A stretch of 64,000 nucleotides of DNA, taken from Membranipora membranacea (Eukaryota; Bryozoa; Gymnolaemata; Cheilostomatida; Membraniporidae). Below are positions 53,526 through 64,000 of the stretch, one piece after another (the stretch's first letter is position 1; each line of letters starts with the position of its first letter). A program made the position numbers and the translations under genes. The notes beneath the pieces are model-generated. The model saw nothing but the letters and a program-made list of their open reading frames with translations. It did not search any database and had not been told where the DNA came from. The stretch is taken from NCBI GenBank assembly GCA_914767715.1, contig OU612067.1, positions 6,882,001-6,946,000 on the forward strand, in the 5' to 3' direction.

Positions 53526-55775
53526 TATATATCTGCTATTAAAAATCTACTAGCACTAAATATTGGATAGAATCTTTTTTCGCACACATCCGCTGCCAGA
53601 CGCCACCATGTCCTATCTGGAAGAGGAATCTGAGCAATCGGTTCTCTTGCTACCTTCCTGAATGGAATACAGCTAGTACACATTTTTACCAACTCTCGTA
53701 TTTCCGCTGTCATCCCTGGCCACCATACCAACTCTGTTGCTTGACGAATGCACTTTGATTCTCCTTGGTGACCTTTGTGGATGTCCTCTAACACTTTATC
53801 CCGTTCCATTCTAGGTATGTACACTCTATCCCAATAGTATATAACTCCATCAATCTCCGTGAGAAAGTCCTTGAACGTAAAATACATCTGCACCATTGGG
53901 TTGACTTTGACATACACTGGCCATCCCTCACGTATATACTGTAGGAGTATAGTTGACTCTTCGTCTGCTAGTATTGCTGCTTTGATTCTATCTCTTCTTC
54001 TCTGTGATATGGGCAGGGACTCTGCTATTTCGCTTACTACCAGCTCGTTGGTGCTTTCTGAATCCATTCCACCAGGTAATGGAGCTCTGGATAACGCATC
54101 TGCTAATACTGATTTCTCTCCTGGCGTGTATGATATCGAGTAAGTATATGCCATCATCCGTAATCGAAATCTCTGCACTCTAATAGGTAGCCTAGCCAAT
54201 TCTTTATCTCCTAACACCGATATCAATGGTTTCTGATCTGTCTCTATCCTGAATTTTCTTCCTGCTAGATAGTAATGAAACTTCTCACATCCCCAACAAA
54301 TTGCTAGAGCCTCCTTTTCTATTTGTGCGTATCTCGTTTCAGCCGGATTCATCGATCTTGAAGCGAATGCCACAGGTTTCCAACTGCCTTCCACTTTTTG
54401 CAATATAGCAGCTCCTAGACCATATGAGCTAGCGTCTGTACTTAGCAACGTCTCTGCTTCCAACTGGTAGGGAGTGAGCGTTGGAGCTCTGGCCAGTTTC
54501 CGCTTTAACTCTTCAAATTGACTTTGTTGTTCAGCGTTCCATATCCACTCTCTGTCTTTCTGTAACAGTTGTCTCAACGCTGAAGTGTCTTCTGCCAATG
54601 TTGCTGTGAACTTACCAATGTAATTCACAATTCCAAAGAATCTACGTAATTCCTTCCTGTTCTTTGGTGCAGCGAATTCTGTGATTGCTTTAGTCTTCTC
54701 TGGATCTACGTGAATTCCTTCATTGTTGATAATGTGTCCCAAGAACTTCACTTCTGGCTTGCTAAATACACACTTATCTGGATTCAACGTAATACCTGCT
54801 GTACTCAATCTCTGTATCACTGCTTCTAACCTAGCATCATGTTCTTCTTGTGTTTCACCACAGATAAGTATGTCATCCATCTGACAGATCACACCTTCCA
54901 ACCCTTCCAATACTTTTAGCATTTCACGCTGAAAGATTTCTGGAGCAGATGATATTCCAAATGGTAATCGTCGACAAAAATACCTCCCGAACGGTGTGAT
55001 AAACGTTGTCAGTTTCTGGGCTTGCTCGCTTAGTCTTAGCTGCCAATAACCTGAGTTTGCATCCAGTTGACTAAATATTTTCGCACTTCCCAGGGCACTT
55101 AGCGTCTCTTCTGTAGTTGGTAATGGGTAGTATTCTCTCAACACTGCCTGGTTCAGTCGGGTAAAATCAATGCATACGCGGATACTTTGATTTTTCTTTG
55201 GCACGACTATACAGGGCGCGCACCATTTTGTTGGAGCTTTTATTTTCTGAATAACTCCCAATGACTCCATCCTGTCAAGTTCCTTCTTTAGAGGTCCACG
55301 TCTTGCTGCTGTTATTCTTCTAGGTACAGCCTGTGCAAACGGAATTGCGTCCTCTCTTAGTGTTATATTCAATGATGTTTTCATTGATCCAAGTCCAGTG
55401 AACAGTTTTGGAAACCTATCCACCCAAGTATTCTCACTGACTGAGTTTATGAACTTTATGAGATTCAGCTTCTTTATTGTAGGCTTTCCTAGGAGAGGAG
55501 TTACTAAGCCGTTGACAAAGAATATAGTTTCCTCCACTTCACTGTGTTTAGTCTTCAAGGACACTATAGCTTTTTCCAGCCACTTGCAAGAGTTGATTCC
55601 CAGCTGCCCTCAACTTCTTGTTTGTAGGGGTCAGTTTCATCCTCAGCTCCCTATTAAGTTCGGCTGGTATTGCTGTAACTGCTGCTCCTGAATCTACTTT
55701 AAAATTTATTTTCTTGTTATTGTTGACTGTTATTTCTGAGAACCATGCTGAATCTGTCTCTGTAACTGTGTCTAG
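53525..55775 (-). pseudogene. Gypsy-2 pol: protease, RT, RNase H, truncated integrase
   Basis: The protease (VDSGAAVTAIP near 55690) is read directly after the gag TGA in the same frame. A single extra base near 55575 (in a GGAAAAAGC run) shifts the frame before MSLKTKHSEVEE, from where 679 codons are open: RT with CIDFTRLNQAV and QMDD, RNase H with STDASSYGLG, and integrase finger HKGHQGESKCIRQA...CTSC. The integrase core begins (DRTWWRLAADVCE) and then breaks off, so the second D and the E are missing. Because of this the copy cannot integrate on its own. The frameshift could be programmed, but the position inside protease argues for a mutation. Confidence 0.85.
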
Positions 55776-56630
55776 TCATAAATCATCTGCTAGAAATAGG
55801 CTGTCAGTTTCCTCGACCAAGTGATCCGTCATTCTTGAATTGAGTTCACTTATCGATTTACCCTTCTTTTTACACACTACTGACTTCGCCCAGTGTCCTT
55901 TCTCACTGCAGACTTTGCACATTGTGTGTTTGGCTGGACAGATCTTTCCTCTGTGAAATGATTTCAGACAGAATTTACATGGACTATCTGCTGAAGGATA
56001 TGCTGCTGATGAATATTCTGCTTTCTTCTTGTAGTCTTGTCTGCTACTAACATAGTCGATGTTCTCATCATTCCCTTCATTGAATTTTGATGTCTGCTGA
56101 TGGTTGCTGACCCATTGTTTGGCCTTTTGTATGCACTTGTGGAGATCCAAATCATCTAAGTCGATCAGGTATTCACGTAGTTTACTATCACACACTCCTA
56201 CTACAATTCGATCCCTCACCAAGTCGCCTTTGACCGTACCATATTCACACTGATCTGCTTGGTTCTGCAGCTCCACGATATATTGATGAATGCTTTTCTC
56301 GCCTTGTTTCATCGTGTTGAACTTCGCTCTTTCGTATATAACGTTCTTGACTGGTTCAAAATAGTTATCAAGCATACGGATAGTGTTTGCTAATGTTTCC
56401 TTCTTATTCTCTACTGACTCATATTCAAACTGAGCATAAATTGGCACACTCTCATTACCCATTTGCACCAGCATGTTAGATATTTGTTCAGGCTCAGACA
56501 TAGCAGCATATTTCTTAGCAATCTTATAAATGTCAAATTGCATCTTGAATGTCTTCCAGGCAGCGGATAAATTACCACTGGAAAAGTCTATTCTCTTACA
56601 GAATTTGTCGTCTTTCAATCCTTCTGCCAT
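55776..56630 (-). CDS. Gypsy-2 Gag
   Basis: 284 codons: capsid-like region (WKTFKMQFDIYKIAKKY, QYIVELQNQADQCEYG, RDRIVVGV), then two zinc-finger motifs, CX2CX4HX4C (CKFCLKSFHRGKIC) and a second with wider spacing, CX2CX4HX6C (CKVCSEKGHWAKSVVC). It ends in TGA at the junction to pol, with the downstream frame continuing in the same register, so readthrough is one possible means of making Gag-Pol; a mutated sense codon is the alternative. Confidence 0.85.
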   Translation of the reverse strand: MAEGLKDDKFCKRIDFSSGNLSAAWKTFKMQFDIYKIAKKYAAMSEPEQISNMLVQMGNESVPIYAQFEYESVENKKETLANTIRMLDNYFEPVKNVIYERAKFNTMKQGEKSIHQYIVELQNQADQCEYGTVKGDLVRDRIVVGVCDSKLREYLIDLDDLDLHKCIQKAKQWVSNHQQTSKFNEGNDENIDYVSSRQDYKKKAEYSSAAYPSADSPCKFCLKSFHRGKICPAKHTMCKVCSEKGHWAKSVVCKKKGKSISELNSRMTDHLVEETDSLFLADDL

Positions 56631-56803
56631 TCTCTATTAGTCAATATATACCTTGTAGATAGGGATCAATGTTCTTCTAATCATAAACTGAGTTACGGTC
56701 ACTTTTTCTCATGAAAGAAAATTTTCCCGCCAAATTTTTCTAAGAGTAATTGGCCTCTGTATCTATTCAAGTATTTCCAGAATGACTTTGACTTCTGGCA
56801 CCA

Positions 56804-57698
56804 TGTAGAGTACTATGTGAGTAATGGTATTGTTGTGAACGAGTTTAGATGAATGTGGTTACGCGTAATGTGAATCCTAGTAGAGATTGTGAGTATGAGG
56901 AATTTTATGTATTACATTAGCTAGTTGCCTTCTCGTGTACAAGAGAAGACAACTACAAAGTATCACAAATATGTTTAACAGTATGAATGGGAAGCCCTAG
57001 TTCATACATGAATGAACATGGATGATTAGGGAGAGTGAGTGAGGTATTAATAGCAAGTAAAGAGTTTAGCTCGGGGACTCTTGATCCACCGAGAGAGCTG
57101 AGCACAACAAAAATATTAATTGGAGCTGAAATATGTGGCAGCAGGACCCAGATATCTAGCCACATATTCAGTATTAGATAGTATTATAAAACAACCAGAA
57201 AATAACAACAAAAACAGCAACAACAAACAACAACAAACAACAACAACATGATTGCGTGATTGTGCTTGCGAGTTAATATCTTGTTCTGTTTATATTTGTA
57301 TATGTTTTCTATCATGACATTGTCTCTCACCCATGTTTTTGTCTATCTCTAGGTTCGATATCACCGTAACAGGACAAGTCGATCAGGATTAAATTACTTT
57401 GATGGTTGTCGATTCAGAGGTAGAATAGTGTAATTCGGTGAGTTGTATATTTATATGAATTGAGCATCTGCCATTAACTAGTTGTTAGTGTACACCCCAA
57501 AGTGCACCATTTCAAGTGTATCAGTATTACCTTAGTAAGAGTAGGTAGGCTTGATCCTAGTTCAGCTGTACTTCTCAGGTAATCTCCAGTTACAAGTTGC
57601 ACCTTCAGGCTCTGCACATAGACTGCCTTCCTTCCGTATTTGTCCTTCACCTTCTTATGATGACCTCATACACAATCACGTGATGTTCTATCACTACA
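56804..57698 (-). repeat. Gypsy-2 5' LTR, interrupted
   Basis: The two parts 56804-56830 and 57528-57698 together give the same 198-bp LTR as 51784-51981, with GTAT duplicated around the insertion. Confidence 0.9.
56831..57523. mobile_element. 693-bp TG...CA insertion in the gypsy-2 LTR (solo-LTR candidate)
   Basis: Starts TGTTGTGAAC, ends GTGTATCA, flanked by a 4-bp duplication GTAT (56827-56830 and 57524-57527); the uninterrupted LTR at 51784 gives the empty site. It includes a CAACAA-rich stretch near 57205-57248 and no ORF of note. TG...CA ends and a short duplication suggest a solo LTR of another retroelement; no internal region or second copy is present to prove it. Confidence 0.65.
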
Positions 57699-57703
57699 CA
57701 CAT

Positions 57704-58680
57704 TGACATTCTTCTTATTCTTTTTAACATTCTCCCTCCCTCTCTGAGCAATGAACTCCCTCTTGATGAGAGGGAGTTCATTGCTATGAGTCTCACTACA
57801 CCAACCACCTGTCCTACCAATTTTCCCCTCATCTCATCTCATTATATTATATTTATTAGTTTCATTCATTCTCAGTTCATTGCTCAGTTCAACACTCCAC
57901 TATTTCCAAATTATCACATAGTCAACACTTACCTCTTGATAAATAATGTAGAGAGAAGAATAATTCAGTCACTTTTTCAATCACTCTCTGAAGTGAAGGT
58001 GATAATCATTTTCTACAAAATCTTAGATTGCTGCTAACAATGCATATATGCAATAATGGACTTTCTACGTTTCTAACAATTCCCCAGTATTGGACTGAAA
58101 TAAGGGCGGAGCTTTTAAACACATAGACATTAAATGCCTATTGCCAATATCGATGTCAAATTTCCAAGAGTAGATAACTATAAGGAAAGCGGAGTTGTCT
58201 TCCCAATTGTTTCTACAACTTGATTAGTGTTATTAAGAAGTTATCTACCCGTTATTGTGAGGGGACGAACCTTCATTGAAACAGTTCATATGTGTTATTC
58301 TACAAAAATTTCTGTAATTTCCACGTTTCCGACCATCTACAAATCTACGATCTACAAACACGATTGTAGAACGTAGAAAAGCTGAAAAATCTCTGATACT
58401 GCACCCATAGAGTTATCCCCCCTAGAGCTATTACTCACAGACTAATAACATTGCGTTTCCGGTGGAGGTGTGTGCACAGTGTCGGCCATATTGGATTTGG
58501 GGAGAAGCACATAAACATTCCATTGTGCTCTATAGTTGTGGTACAAAATTCATGGATATCTCTAGGGTTTTTTCAATAGATCTCAACATCTGATGAACCC
58601 AGGCATAGATTGAAGAACCCAGGTAAAGTACAAGGATCTCTTAGCTGTATTTTATGATTTTGAACTCATTTTGAGTAAAA
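57704..58680. other. Upstream region of the THAP transposon, no gene
   Basis: A hairpin at 57747-57785 has 17-bp perfect arms (AGCAATGAACTCCCTCT) and a 5-nt loop. At 58315-58390, ACGTTT / CGTAGAA motifs like those of the 142-bp satellite recur. No terminal inverted repeat of the downstream transposon is recognised. Confidence 0.4.
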
Positions 58681-59181
58681 TATATGGACATCTCAGTGAA
58701 GCATGGTCTTGGGAGGAAAAAGAAGTGTAACTGGAAGACAAGGTATGTCAAGTGCATAAATCTTACATATTCTGAGAAGCTGAGTTGTTTCCTATCACAT
58801 CACATACACTGAAACATTTTCATTCTGCATCTAATTGGACTGGTGATTAGCAATCATTATTTGTTTGGATAGCAAGTATGACTTTTTAGTTCTTCAATTT
58901 CATTCTTCATTTAATTTTGTTGTTGTCCAGCATTCCTATCCCCCCTGATCCCATCATCTATTTGCCTTTCTATCTTTCTACAGCTAGCCCTGCATAATTG
59001 CAGGATTGAATGTAGAAAGACAAATAGAATGGTAAGATTACATCATTGTCAGCCAGCTAGCCAAATATATAGTATTAATTGGCACAATTGTAATTGTGTG
59101 TATTCATTTATTTCTTTCTGCAGCTAAGAACTGTAAGATAGTTTTGGATTACCCACATTCACTAAACAACAAGCAGGTGAG

Positions 59182-62100
59182 ATGCCTGGAGGGAGCTTTT
59201 GCTGTGCAGTTAACTGCTCTAACTCTTCAAGTAATTCATCTAAAAAATTCCATGGGTGAGTTATTTAATATTACAATTTACAATGATGTAGCTTGGATCC
59301 ATAACAGCAATAGTTGGTGTAAAATTGAATTTTGTAGGCACATGGAGGGTTGATTCCCCTACAGTGGTTTAGTGCCTCTCATAAAACCACCACCAATCAA
59401 CAAAAGAAGTTGTGTTTTTTGTTGGTTGCTTCCGGTGGGGGGCTGTTTGGTGGGCACTCGACCACTGTTGGGGGACCAAACCTTCAATGGTGCCCATGAC
59501 TGTTATTTTGTACTCTTTGCATTTGTCAGAGCAGAGCTTTTGAATTCAATACCACCAAAAATGTTACAATATCGTTCACGCCTATCATTAGACTCACGGA
59601 TGTATTACCACTAGCGTGTTTGTGTAGTTATTGAATCTTGAAACTTGAATACGTAATCAAAAAATAATCATTGTTACAATGCATTGTTATTATAGATTTC
59701 CACTGAAAGACCCTGAACTGACCAAAAAATGGGTGGTTGTGACAAAGAGAGAGGGCTTTAATCCTGGGAAGTCGACAAAGCTGTGCTCCGACCATTTTAA
59801 AGACAGTGATTACGCCGGAGTGCCAAAACAGTCATATCTAAAACCTGATGCCATTCCTTCTGTGTTCACTTTTCCAGCACATCTTATGGTATGATGAATA
59901 TGACATGAAGCGCATAGCTTTAGCATTGCCATGCGGCCAATTAAAAAAAAGGGCCGCAGGGCAAGGCTACATAACTTTGACATTGAAGCCTAAATCTTTC
60001 CATCGGAAAAGAATTGTTAACTCTTTTTTTTATATGAGGAGTGTATCAGAACTACTGGATGGATTATTCAGATGATTGAATTATTCAAATAATCAATTTC
60101 AATGATCAGAACCGACACTTTAGCTTTGTAGATTACACAAATATTGCACTCATTCATGTACATGTAGGCAATTCTCATTCACAGAACATGTTAGTTGTGG
60201 CTTAACTTTTTTCCAGTTTTTGCTGCCTGTCTTTGTGTCTGAGTTTTTCTCATCGCTTACATCTCAGTAGCTGATATTATATCAATCTTGTTGTTTGTAG
60301 CCTAAGCAGACCAAAGTCAGAACTGCACGGAAACGCAAATTATCCACAGAAGATTTGCCGAGCTCAGAGCCAGTTGTAGATGATAGCCCGACTCCAAGCT
60401 CCTCTAGTACTCCGCATGATCATAGTTACAGCGAGGATATAGGTACGTATAGAACAGCAAACAAACATAGCTCATGCTCATAAAAATAATAATGAGTTTA
60501 TTTGATATCCCGCTCATAGAGATCACACTATGATCCCGCTTTATGAACTCCAAGATAGGATAACTTCTAAGCGGCTGTATTTTTGTGGAATTTATAATTT
60601 AATGTGGTGGATGTAGATGTTGTAAATACCATAAATGTGTTTGTCTACATGTACTTTCGCATTTCTTCGGTCTATTATAGTGGCAGGTAGTGTTATTCAC
60701 AAAATGATAAGAACAAATATGAACACAAGCAACTTGATTTTATATTTCACAGATGTCGCAGTAAAAAAGTCTAAGGAGAGAACTAAGTTACTTGAAAGAA
60801 AAGTCAAGGCGTTATCCAACAAAGTGCGGAGGCAAACACAGCAAATCAACACCCTCAAATCTCTTTTGGTTGAGCTAAAAGAAAAACAGCTGCTACAAGC
60901 ACACCCAGCCGCAATATTAGAACAATGCTTTGACGACAACATAATTGATGTCATCAGGAATGAGTACGAGAACAGCTCTCGCCATAAAAAGGGTAGGCGT
61001 TATTCTGAAGAGACAAAACAGTTTGCTCTAACCTTACACTACTACAGCCCTCAAGCTTATGAGTTCTGCAGAGAAAAACTTTCCCTACCTCACTCGTCAT
61101 CCCTCAAGCACTGGCTCAGTAATATAACATGTGAGCCCGGATTTCTATCTTATGTGATTGAGGAAGCAGCTAAGTCAAACATAAAAGACTTCTCCCTAGT
61201 TGTTGATAGTATGTCCCTCATGAAGACCACAACTTACTCGAACAGTCAGTTCTCAGGATACTGCGACTATGGCGGTGTTGTCGCAGAAGAAAGCGAACGT
61301 CTGGCATCAGAGGCTTTAGTGTTCTTGCTGGTACCTCTGCACTACTCAGTAATGAAATACCCCGTGGGTTATTTTCTCGTTGACAAGGTAAATGCAGATA
61401 TTCAAACCAGACTTGTGCAGAATCTTCTCAGCATAACTGCTGAGAAGGGAGTTCTCATACGTAATATAACCTCCGATGGCGCCTCCGCCAATATCGCCAT
61501 GTTCACAGCTCTTGGTGCTGATCTAGATGTACTCAATCCAAAGCCTTACTTTAATCATCCACAACTTGGCCACAGGGTCTACACTACGCTCGACATATGT
61601 CATATGCTTAAATTAGGCAGAAACACACTCGCTGACTATAAAGAACTGAAAGTTGACGGTAGGACTGAATCAATATATTGAATCACATTGTGCAACTATC
61701 ATCGCTGCAAGATGATATTGGTCTACACCTGGGAAATAAACTATCGTCACAACATGTAGCGTGGCAGAAACAGAAGATGAAGGTGAAATTGGCAGCTCAG
61801 ACTTTCAGCCGTTCAGTGTCCGATGCTCTAGAGTTTCTCAAGCAAGCTGAAGTCCCAGAATTCAAAAAATGCTCTGCCACTATAGAATTCATACGTCAGG
61901 TATATTCTCAAAACTTAGTGCATTCTTGCTGTATGCTCCTGCTCGCTTTCTTTGAACTGTTAATGCTTAAAATCTCAAGAAGTGCTGCACAATATCAATG
62001 TTTAAACCATTCGATCTCGATTTTTCAAAAAGCGATATCTCGATATAGTTTGTCTCACTGGGATCTCTTAATTTCAGAAAATTTAGCGCCATTTTCCACA

Positions 62101-63913
62101 AGATACTCCAGGGATTACCTTGATTCAAGCCTACTATCTTTTCATAACAATACTAGGTCGATATGGGTATAGTTGATCTCATATCAATGATTTTATAATT
62201 CGTTCCAATACTATAACATTTAATGTTAGTTTTGATATCAAATTATTGATTACATATTTTTGGATTAATCTGAAATCTGTGTAGCACTAAGTTAAGTTTA
62301 TGTTGTTGCTTGACACTTATGTTCTGTACTGTTCTTTCAGAGTTCTGCCATTGTTCCTCTACCTTTCAATCAGCATGTTACGGTGAGTGCTTGTTGTTAG
62401 ACTCGACGTTTCCGTACTTTTGTAAAAAAAATTGTTGCTCGTAGTCGAATTGAGTCATAGATAGACCATGATAGAATTTTCATCATTCTCTGAAATGGTG
62501 CTATAAACATCTGTGAATCCCCACTTATCATTCAACGCACCCCAGCCAATGAATAAATAAGTAAATCAGCTATCGTTTCATACCAATTTGAGTTTTTATC
62601 TTTGCTTGCAATGAGATCCATAATACAGAAATTTGGATCGCATTATTGCTTGTTCAAATCTGTGTAAGAGTAGTCTTCTCATGCCAACTTTCAATAGATA
62701 TAAACTGCCACTAGCAGTTTAAGTGCATCTTTATCTCTTCTCCGTATTTACTTGGTGACTATTACCTATACAGCAATCTCTACATAATTGACCAATACAA
62801 TTACGTATTTCTTTTTCACAGATGGACATCGTATACGACATATTAAACTCTAAGAGTGCATACGGGAGATTTTCAAAATCTCCATTACGACCTGATAACA
62901 TGGCAGAGCAGAGAAAGAACTATGATTACTTCAGAAAATACATCCTTTCCATACAAGATTCGAGCGGCCAACCACTATATAGGGGAAGACGCAAGACATT
63001 TATAGTAGGCTTCATAAACACATTCCACGCAGTTCTCATGCTAGCAGAGGAGCTGTTTTCCTCAGGTTTGAAGTACCTGCCTACGTTTAGGATATCACAA
63101 GATTTTATAGAAACACTTTTCAGTAAGATTCGCAGGATGGGTGGTCACAACAGCAACCCTACATGTGTGCTATTCAAAGCTGCTCTTTAAAAGCTACTGT
63201 GTAAGCAGTTCGTACAGGGCTCTAACAGTGCAAATGCTTTAGAAGCCGATTCCAACTCCGGCATTTTCTCTCTGAAATGGAGCAAGCGAACTGCTCCTGT
63301 ACCAACTGTTAGTGACATTTCATTGTCAAATGATTTAGTTGAGAAACTTCAACATCTCGAGACAAGCACAAGTAACATAGTTAGGGACAATATTGTTACA
63401 TATGTTGCAGGCTATGTTGTTCGATCACTGTTAGGGTCTGTCAAGTGTGAGGCCTGTGCCGAAGCTTTGGTCGGGAAACGAGGCAACTGTGTCTTTGATC
63501 ATGACTATCAAAGTTACAGTTACAAATCTACACAGTTACTGAATATTAAGGATAGAAGTGGCCTTGTGGCTGCCTCACAGTCTGTTAATGATATTATAAA
63601 GCGGTGTGAGTCCATCATGGAACAATATGTTGATCAAAAATTCCTACGTAAAGATAATCATATAAATCTGCTTGTGGCGTTGTTATTCCGCAGTGTAATT
63701 GTAGAAAATCCTATTTTATTATTTACTCATAGCTGTGAGCTTGGGGAGGGTAGTTTAGATCACAGCAAACAGTTGATCAGGGAAATAGCCAGAAAATATT
63801 TTGATATTCGTATAAAACACTATGTAAAGCATTACAACAAAACAGTTATTCATGGGAGTAAGGGAAAGGATCGATCAAAGTTGAGTCGCCTTGTAATATT
63901 TAAACATCTGTAG
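59182..63913 (+). pseudogene. P-element-type transposase with THAP domain, spliced, two lesions
   Basis: Exons: 59182-59255, 59696-59888, 60301-60442, 60753-61899, 62341-62382, 62822-63913. Exons 1-2 give a THAP zinc finger: MPGGSFCCAVNC, FPLKDPELTKKW, CSDHF and the closing AIPSVF. Exon 3 is a Ser/Pro-rich linker; exon 4 opens with a coiled coil (about 60760-60895), then the P-type transposase: LVVDSMSL, TSDGASAN, DICHMLKLGRN, HVAWQKQKMKVKLAAQT. Exon 6 has RPDNMAEQRKNYDYF and FIETLFSKIRRMGGHNSNP, then VTYVAGYVVRSLL. Splice phases agree. Lesions: a one-base deletion near 61679 turns what should be TGG into TGA (frame resumes at 61678), and TAA at 63188-63190 interrupts an otherwise open frame. 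It could be a dying transposon copy or a THAP9-like host gene; the lesions favour the former. A possible leader exon with ATG (58703) and donor GTATGT lies upstream. Confidence 0.85.
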
Positions 63914-64000
63914 TCTTGCATCATTCACTCTGCGATTTAATCTGATATGATACAATCCAATTTATTTTATGTTTATGATCTATTTCATTATTGTCTATGA

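Larger units (their letters stand above)
51784..57698 (-). mobile_element. Gypsy-2: decayed Ty3/gypsy LTR retrotransposon with an extra ORF
   Basis: LTRs of 198 bp, the 5' one split by a 693-bp insertion. Target duplication CACAT at 51779-51783 and 57699-57703. A primer-binding site beginning TGGTGCCAGAAGTC abuts the 5' LTR (minus strand, from 56803). Order on the minus strand: gag, protease (shifted), RT, RNase H, integrase finger, a deletion of most of the integrase, a repeat-rich pol tail, an SGNH-like ORF, then the 3' LTR. Confidence 0.93.

Overview
The window is nuclear DNA of an invertebrate animal. The only confidently identified host gene is KIFAP3 (kinesin-II accessory subunit), with many small GT-AG exons. 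The rest is AT-rich and packed with mobile DNA of animal type: Ty3/gypsy elements, a THAP/P-type transposon, an IS3EU-like element, foldback MITEs and LINE relics. A sponge or another early-branching marine invertebrate would fit, but the sequence alone does not settle the species.

Layout. 1-9.4 kb: sixteen exons of KIFAP3 on + (the 5' end lies off the window), with foldback MITEs in introns 8 and 12. 10-24 kb: a mosaic of truncated, duplicated and inverted copies of one repeat family, here called T1, plus a G-rich minisatellite and a 433-bp duplication. 24.4-34.4 kb: the complete T1 copy (about 120-bp imperfect terminal inverted repeats, 7-bp target duplication CCTAGTC), split by an intact gypsy element with apparently identical LTRs and its own 5-bp duplication. 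34.5-36.9 kb: a 2.4-kb DNA transposon with 6-bp duplications, very long TIRs that each carry the helix-turn-helix start of the transposase, and a broken DDE integrase-like core. 37-46.3 kb: exon-like pieces of one or more unrecognised genes, a 142-bp satellite array and a foldback MITE. 46.8-48.9 kb: a decayed LINE interrupted by two MITEs and an inverted LINE piece. 49-51.8 kb: perfect palindromes and short tandem repeats. 51.8-57.7 kb: a second, decayed gypsy element whose 5' LTR is split by a 693-bp TG...CA insertion and which carries an extra SGNH-esterase-like ORF between pol and the 3' LTR. 58-64 kb: a spliced THAP-domain P-element-type transposase gene with one frameshift and one in-frame stop.

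Most of the window is therefore a record of nested transposition: the order of insertions can be read from exact target duplications (gypsy-1 into T1; the IS3EU-like element into a T1-related 78-bp unit; the 693-bp element into the gypsy-2 LTR; MITEs into a LINE). The most unusual items are T1 (no recognisable transposase), the transposon whose inverted repeats duplicate the first transposase exon, and the SGNH-like third ORF of gypsy-2.
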